Below are positions 57,425 through 64,000 of a DNA stretch of 64,000 nucleotides, in pieces. Made by a program: the position numbers and the translations under genes. The DNA lies in NCBI GenBank assembly GCA_026260175.1, contig JAKCWW010000978.1, positions 11,862 through 75,861 of the forward strand, in the 5' to 3' direction. Source of the stretch: Reticulitermes lucifugus (taxonomy: Eukaryota; Arthropoda; Insecta; Blattodea; Rhinotermitidae). The notes beneath the pieces were generated by a model. The model made no database searches. It saw only the letters and a program-made list of their open reading frames with translations, and was not told where the DNA came from. Position 1 is the first letter of the stretch. Each line of letters starts with the position of its first letter.

Positions 57425-57785
57425 TCCTTTAAAGCTGAAATTAACCCTAATGGTATTTAAAGATGCGGTTTGTACCGCGCGGTAAACAATCTCCTTCTCA
57501 TTGCACACTATAATTCTTAGACAATGGTGTCATATGCGAGATATCACTGACGTGTATTTGGACTTTTTCCATCGTCACTGATTATACAAACAGGACGTTT
57601 CGAAAGGAGTGCACCTGAAGACAAAAGCAGTCTGCTTTCGTAACGTCATATTTGTGTAATCAGTGACGATGGAAGAAGTCCAAAATACACATAATTGGGA
57701 TCTCTCAACTCTCCGTCTCGGTTATAAAAACTAATCAATTGATGCCCTATAGGGAAATAAACCCTGTTTGTTATGAAACCCGCAC
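57425..57785 (-). repeat. Family G repeat, copy 5, split by an insertion
   Basis: The reverse complement reads GATTAGTTTTTATAACCGAG, then, after the insertion, TTTACCGCGCGGTACAAACC and a CTTTAAAGG end. In the four uninterrupted copies these blocks are adjacent. The insertion is 57500-57709. Confidence 0.7.
57490..57719 (+). mobile_element. Inserted hairpin element with hammerhead-like core and target-site duplication
   Basis: The element is 57500-57709 (210 bp), flanked by TCTCCTTCTC (57490-57499) and TCTCCGTCTC (57710-57719), 9 of 10 identical. It interrupts a family G repeat. Inside, 57552-57606 and 57635-57690 form a long imperfect inverted repeat. Between them on plus lie CTGAAGA (57615-57621), one base, AAAGCA (57624-57629), GTC, TGCTTT (57633-57638), C, and GTAAC in place of GAAAC. 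The 6-bp stem is perfect. It has no coding capacity. Confidence 0.75.
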
Positions 57786-57791
57786 AAAGCG

Positions 57792-57819
57792 CACGCACAC
57801 ACACACACACACACACACA
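57792..57819. repeat. CA microsatellite
   Basis: About 14 CA units directly after the family G copy. Confidence 0.95.
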
Positions 57820-57824
57820 AAGGT

Positions 57825-60800
57825 GTATATTCTCGGCAGACAGTAGAATTTTTGAATATTAAAATATAGTGGTACATAGCGTAACCACTAGCTTTTAAAG
57901 TTTCAATGCCATAATTGGTTTGTGTTGCGAAAAGTAAATTTGTTTATATTTCTGTTACAATAACACGTTGTAAAACCTTAAGATCCTTTACTGAAAATTA
58001 GTTCAGCGAATGCAATACACTGCCGTTGACAGACGATAATTTAACTGCTACTTCGGCCTTGATTTTAAATAAAATATGACAATGACTTTAATAATTAGTT
58101 AAATTAAAATTCAGATCTCAATTATAACCACTTAAATATTTTCATTGGATGGTGTTATAAATTATTCCCATGCCTGGCAAAATCCCTTAAAATGTTACAC
58201 TATCTGCTGCATTTTATTGCTCGTCATTACTTATTATTTCTCCGGAACAAGTAGCTTTTAATTAACCGCCATAACTCTCGGTTCCGTTTAGTCCGTTAAA
58301 GTGGAGTCCACTCTATACCTGTATGGATTTATCATAGATCGTGCTTGACTGTGTGAATAAACTCCGTTGCCTAGTGAAATCACAGCAGCCGTCGCAAAGT
58401 TCCTGTTAGCTAAACAGCACGAGGAGGCAAAATAGTGAAACTATGCCAAGACTATGTAGAAAGGAGTGATGGTTCAAGCATCATTAAATCTTTTAAGCAT
58501 GTGCTGATGTAGTATACGTAGGTGGATGTCTGGGTAATAGAGTTATCAGGTAATTTATTCACTGAAATTCTTCTCTGAAAGTCCTAACATTCTCGATACA
58601 AACCCACTAAAGAAGCGCTCTTGTTTAAGCACATTCTTTCTTTCCCCCGAGCTGATTATTCACTCGTCAAGAGGAAGAAGAAAGGTACAAGTCCCCCCCC
58701 ACCCCACCCCTTTCAAGAAATAAAAAAGAGAATAATCAAAGGTGAGGAACGTGAAGAACAAAGACGGAAATTGTATTTTAAAAAAAAGATGGCTGTGACT
58801 TGAAAACGGAGTAAAATAAAGGCAAAATTTATCATAAAGCTAAATTTATGGGAACAAAAGCGCATTCTTGATATTGGAAGGAAGAGTAAGGATGATTTCT
58901 GTAGAGGGAAAACTTAATTTGACAATTACGATCCTTTTCATTATTATTTTCTGTAGCGTAATAGAAGTGTAATTGGAGTGTAATAGAAGATAGACAGCGA
59001 AGGAACGTATTTAGTATTGTTGTTAAAGAACTTAACACATGAAAACAATATATGTTCTGCTAACATTGTAGTCTCTTATACATTTAGCGTCATGTTTTGG
59101 CTCCAAGAGACATTTAATGGCATAATTAAATTTGAAAATTAAAAATCTCCTTTATTAAAACATCAAAATAAAATTGCATATCTAGAAAATATTTTAATTA
59201 CGTAAATGAAAAAAAAACCTGTACATCAAATTATAAAAACTGAAGGAATTCTTTCCATTAATATAGTATATTTACGTAGCACAGATAATTGTACAACACA
59301 TCAAAGACATATATTTATTTGTTTGTGTGTCTGATAGCATCTTATATTTTGAACACATAAAAATATTTAGAGGGTTTTTAAAGATTTCTAGTTAACAAGA
59401 CTTTAGCCACTTTAAAGTAAAGTACAGCCTACTCGTGCATATATAATTGTTGTGTGTATATGCATATGTATACACAAAAGGTAATATTAGCATTTAATAT
59501 CGATTTCTGCCTTTGTAATTTATTAAATGAATCGTTTACTATACACAGCTTATGATATAAACCTTCTACTGAGAAAAAACCTTAATTTTGAGAGGTTACA
59601 AACAGGCTAAACCAATAGAATATACTTTTTTACACGTTGACCTATTACCAATTACATTTCCTAGCAATATTCAATGGGAGGAAAATCACGTTTGTTAGGG
59701 TAATTCACGTGTCGATGCAGCTCGTGACAATTCTTCTATAAATAAAACAAGTTTAATTCAACCCGGCATACATCTGATAAATTTTAGTTTACATAATGTA
59801 GGTCCATTATATTTGTTTTATTACACTGACAAATCAGTCGAGTTATAATGGAGTTAAGTATCCAAAATTACAAAACAAATTACTGATTAGCCTTTATTAT
59901 TGTTATTTAATATTCATTAATATTACCAGTAGTATTAATAATATTTATTTTTGGCGTTTTAAGCATATATTCCCCCAGTATGTGAGTATAAACACGAGTT
60001 AGGATTCCTTAAAATTTCGTGAATAATTTCAGGAATTATATATCCAATATTAGCCTGTATTGTGGCTAGTAAATTTATGAAGCCTGTCATTACGTTTTTA
60101 AATTATACATTTTTAAATTACTGTATTCGAAGAGCAGCACACATCGTTCTGGTGTTGACCTATTTTCTTTAAACGTAACTACCTGATTAGCAATTCACAT
60201 AAAAATACAACTTAAAATTAATGGAACTATAAAATTTGATGTTAGAGAATTCTACTTCAAGCTGTCAACAGATTTAAATTTTGATTAAACACGGACAAAA
60301 ACCGGACACTTGTCATGAAGTTCTGAAAGTGTTCTCGGGCCTTTCTCGAAGCTAACACAAATACTTGTCAGAGCAAAAAAAAAAATTTCGGAAAAATATT
60401 AAAATCAGAGTTTACGTTAAGCGTCCTTTTTCCCTGAGCCAAGGTTCGACTACGGACTGTAGTGTCATAGGATGGATACTGTTTTCTGGGCAACCAAACA
60501 AAAGTGAACAAAAGCGAAAGAATTATTACGCTCTGCGGATATTTCCATATGGTAGAGTTCAGTACGTTTCAGAAGTTATAACAATACATTCAAAGACATG
60601 AACTTAGAGTCGAGATATAGACAGCTGATTCTGTGTCATCCTCATTATTCGCTTTTTCAAAGAACTTTATCTGTTTTGTAAAATGTATATTTCTTGTGAT
60701 ATGTACATGCAAATTCCTAACACAAGGATTCTTACAGCCTTGCATTTACAACAGGCAAGCTTCAGTAGTGTGTCAATTATAAGCTCAATTTCTTATAAAT

Positions 60801-61185
60801 AACGATTACATATATCAAGGTCTGACTGGTTTCGTCACCTTGCAATGGATGCTACTTTATGTGGTTGATCATTCTCCGTATTGTCATAAGGTTCACGCGA
60901 AAGGTCACCACAGGAGTTGGCCTTGCGCTTACTTAGAAGCAATAGGACTGAATGCAGAGACGAAGGATAGCAGCGTGGTGTATCTGCTTGCATTACTGAC
61001 CTCGAGCCTATACACAGAGATAGCTCACATAACTCTTTGTCTTCTAATGCCGTAAAACTTATAAGAAGATACAGATTTCTTCGATCAGTTTAAAATAAAT
61101 TCAGAAAAAGTTTAAAATTTTAAGCACAGTATTACTGCATCGTACCGTATGAATTATGATTAGAAATGAGTAAAGATATAACCAA
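57825..61185. other. AT-rich, no recognised gene
   Basis: A C-rich tract lies at 58693-58710. Frames such as 60365-60601 and 60840-61055 have no recognisable product or supporting signals. Confidence 0.4.
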
Positions 61186-61189
61186 TGAA

Positions 61190-61262
61190 GTATAGTCGAA
61201 CACTGTTATAACGACATCAGTTTATGCAACAACTCGTCTATAACGTCACTCTGTGTTGCCAA
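61190..61262 (+). repeat. Possible pogo-type MITE fragment
   Basis: AGTCGAACACTGTTATAACG, then CTATAACGTCACT, resemble the ends of Tigger-type MITEs with CAGTCGAAxCTCGTTATAACG. No right end is visible. Confidence 0.4.
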
Positions 61263-61354
61263 TTAATTCCTCACTGTTAACTATAAATTATATTATTTGA
61301 TGAAGTAGAGCATAATAAAATTGTACAATTTTTGTTATGTTACATAGTAAGATT

Positions 61355-61436
61355 GTAGTTCCTCCTCCTGTGGAGCAACAGCCCAAATCGGGCCTAGGCC
61401 GCCTCATTGTTGAGGTTTCTAGATCACACATAATTA

Positions 61437-61492
<56 letters not shown>

Positions 61493-61650
61493 AGGACTCC
61501 TCTGAACGAGTGATCAGTGGCCGCTACCTACACAACGCGCAACAAACACAAGACACAAACATTCATGCTGTCAGCGGTATTCGAAACCTTAATCCCAGCA
61601 ATAATGCGACTTCAGAACTACGACTTAGACTTCACGGCTAACGGGATCGA
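61355..61650 (-). repeat. SINE-A copy with expanded CA tract
   Basis: It shares GGGCCTAGGCCGCCTCATTG with position 1-60 inverted, and AGGACTCCTCTGAACGAGTG, ATGCTGTCAGCGGTATTCGA with 29041-29283. A CA tract of 52 bp (61438-61489) replaces the roughly 10-bp CA run of the other copy. Confidence 0.8.
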
Positions 61651-61814
61651 TAAGACTATACTATTACTATTTACTACATCGATGTATATTATATCTGTAA
61701 TTATATATGCACATAAACATGAAATCGCCCGTTGACATTTTAGTTATCTCCTAGCCCAACACATTTTGGAATATAATTCAGCATATTTGTGACTAATGAC
61801 TTCATTGTTGTTGT

Positions 61815-62098
61815 TTGGCTATGTCGTTACTTATTATTGACTCGCTACGGGCTGGACTGTCCGGGGATCGAATTCCGGTGGGGGTCGAGGATTTCAGCAT
61901 CCGTCCAGAACGGCCCCGAGGCCCACCCAGTCTCCTACACAATTGGTACCGGGTTATTTCCGGGGGTAATACAGCCGAAGAGTGGCGTTAACCACCCAAA
62001 CCATCTAGCACCGAGGTTAAAGAAAGAGCAGAGCTATACCTCTACTTCCCCTCTGGGCCTTCTTTGCCAGTTATAGGGTGAAGTTTTCTTTTACCATT
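61815..62098 (+). repeat. SINE-B copy, plus strand
   Basis: Head GACTCGCTACGGGCTGG and B box GGGGATCGAATTCCGG (61863-61878), body CCGGGTTATTTCCGGGGG, 3' end CTCTACTTCCCCTCTGGGCC and GGTGAAGTTTTC. The first part of the head is eroded. The 95-codon frame here is not a gene. Confidence 0.8.
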
Positions 62099-62104
62099 TG
62101 TAAG

Positions 62105-63480
62105 AAAGTTAAATTAACTTTAATAAATTTTTGGTAATTTTGTGTACTGCATTACGGAGTAGACTCTTTATCAATTCTGTAACAAATTCCCCTACATATG
62201 CCTCTAAATAATCCACAAGTATGACACTAATTTTCTGGGTAGCAGAACTACATGCAATGAAATGATGAAGAATACTTTGATCGAATTTTAGATAACAAGA
62301 AATGATTAGAACTACAATCAACACAGAAAGAGGATAACCTCACTTCCGTGCAATATTCCATCCTACTATCAGATACTATTTTCATCTCACAGCATCCCTT
62401 ACTACCCCTCTGAGTATCATCAATCGATGGAAGGCCTCAAAGCTGACCAATCAGAGCTTACCATTGACTGACCACACCCTCCTGTGTAACCTCTATCCCT
62501 TTCTCCTTCTCATCTATCTGTACTTGTGCTGTAAACTGGTTGCCATGGTTACCTTCGGTCAGTACAGTGACGTCACAAAGCAATTCACTTATGGCTGCCA
62601 TTGCTTCTTCCTGTTTCTCGAAAATGTACAAAGAACGTGGAATCATGTAGAGAGATAGAATGACATTGAGTGCCAGATGTCATATACACTTAGATAGATA
62701 TAGGTCTTAAGTCTGAGATTCTTAACGCGGTGGATATTCGTATTACATTTTTCTGAGTTATGACACAAAGGGGTCTGAATTAGAGCTAGTAAGCTAACAT
62801 GGATAGAATTCTGACATAAATTTTCCTCCAGATCTAAAAATTTCCTTGGCATTTAAAAAGAAACGTATGTTTCAATAATACTTATACATCATATCGAGAC
62901 TTGCTTACATCAACGACAGACTTTAGTTAAATCAACGTGTTCTCACGTCCATTCTCCCAAGTCTTATTCTGCACTATACATTTTACTTATCAGTACAGCA
63001 ATTTCATATGTGGCTAGCGCAATGACAACTTGCATGAAATGCAGGTGACTTGTTTAATTTCAAAGAAGCCTGCTCTACTATCATTGCCAAGGTTAAATAA
63101 AAAGCAAGGAAATTCTTTGAGATTTGAGCTGATGTACGTAGGTAAGGTTCCAGATGAAATACGATGCGATGAAAACATTTCGTCGTTTTACGAATCAGAG
63201 CAACATTTTCATATAAACATAACGTAAGTAGAAGTAAATGCCTGTGACAGAATTGTGCCTTGATTTGACTATGAGACTTGTAAATAAAAAACTAAATAAC
63301 CAACCAATCACCCATACGTAGCAGAGATTTACTTGAGGAGCTGGTAGTCGCCCAGCTTGTCAGAGAGATTGCAGCCTTTTTTGGAGCCTGATTATTCACT
63401 AAAGTTTTCACAATACTTCACAAATAAACATAAAACCAATTAATAATTTACTAATCAACTATGAACATTGACTGGTTTCA
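62105..63480. other. No recognised feature
   Basis: Short frames only; nothing could be supported. Confidence 0.4.
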
Positions 63481-63485
63481 TTCTT

Positions 63486-64000
63486 AGGCGCGTTTGAAAA
63501 ATTACAAAAAGCGACCATTGACTTCGTCATATCTGTTTATCTGTCTGTCCTTCCGTCCGCATGGTGCAACTCTGCTCCCACTTGACGGATTTTCATGAAA
63601 TTTTATATTTGAATTTTTTTTTGAAAACATGTCTTGAAAAATCAAATTTCATTAAAATGTGCCAAAACAACGTGTACTTTACATGACGACATAGTACATT
63701 TATGATAGTATCTCGCTGAATTCTTCTTAGAATGAGGAATGTTGAGACAAAAGTTACAGAAAAAATTAAACACACATTTTAGGTTAAATTTTCTCGAAAG
63801 TCATCTCGTTTATGAGATAATGTGTAAAAATATGGTAGAGCCAGACAGGTCACAGATGAAAATACAATGCGACACATGGCTTTGCATGCTGGATAACTAA
63901 GGCTACAGACACACACTCAGAATATGCAGTACGTATTGCTTTTCCGCGACAACAATGGTTAGATTTTACATTATACGTACATGGCTTATTTTGTTTTTTT
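63486..64000 (+). repeat. Family F repeat, runs off the window
   Basis: It begins AGGCGCGTTTGAAAAATTAC and follows 17478-17989 throughout: CTGTCCTTCCGTCCG, TTGACGGATTTTCATGAAAT, GGTAGAGCCAGACAGGTCAC and GGATAACTAAGGCTACAGAC. The right terminus, with GCGAACGCGCC, is not reached or is mutated. Confidence 0.75.

Noticed and set aside
61288-61485. Minus frame starting MCVCVCV
   Set aside because: Translation of the CA microsatellite within SINE-A.

Overview
This is an AT-rich eukaryotic window with no host protein-coding gene that I can support. No open frame exceeds about 155 codons, and every frame with a recognisable product belongs to a decayed transposable element. The repeat repertoire (several tRNA-headed SINE families, LINE C-terminal tails of the kind annotated widely in insects, pogo-like DNA transposons, palindromic elements carrying hammerhead-like words) suggests a large, repeat-rich insect genome. 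A cockroach or termite is my best guess, from general familiarity rather than from any gene. The assembly is broken by two N gaps (28555-28629 and 46783-47021) and one single N (31369).

Layout. 1-6.3 kb: a SINE-A end, MITE-like repeats (family G), a LINE tail, SINEs of families D, B and C, and the end of a GC-tipped repeat (family F). 6.6-11.6 kb: mostly featureless AT-rich DNA. 11.6-16 kb: two opposed LINE tails and SINEs B and D. 16.4-24.1 kb: a striking set of hairpin elements, with family F and SINE-B between them. 24-33 kb: SINEs E and A, more hammerhead-like words and a gap. 33.4-43.9 kb: AT-rich DNA with few recognisable repeats. 43.9-47.1 kb: a SINE-B cluster, including one SINE inserted in another with a target-site duplication, then a 32-bp minisatellite of about 1 kb. 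47.8-50.8 kb: a family F copy, a pogo-like transposase remnant with a zinc-finger tail, a perfect 42-bp minisatellite, a SINE-C and a pogo-type MITE. 53-57.8 kb: SINEs, a LINE tail and another cluster of hairpin elements, one of them inserted into a family G repeat with a clear target-site duplication. 58-64 kb: AT-rich DNA, SINE-A and SINE-B, and a family F copy running off the end.

The most interesting signal is a scattered set of about twenty short motifs with the layout CTGANGA, one extra base, a variable but self-complementary stem, then GAAAC. This matches the conserved core of hammerhead ribozymes. The stem sequence differs from copy to copy while pairing is kept, and many copies sit inside 130-210 bp inverted-repeat elements. 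Hammerhead motifs are known from Penelope-like retroelements and retrozymes, so these may be ribozyme-bearing non-autonomous elements or their remains. Folding and activity are inferred only.
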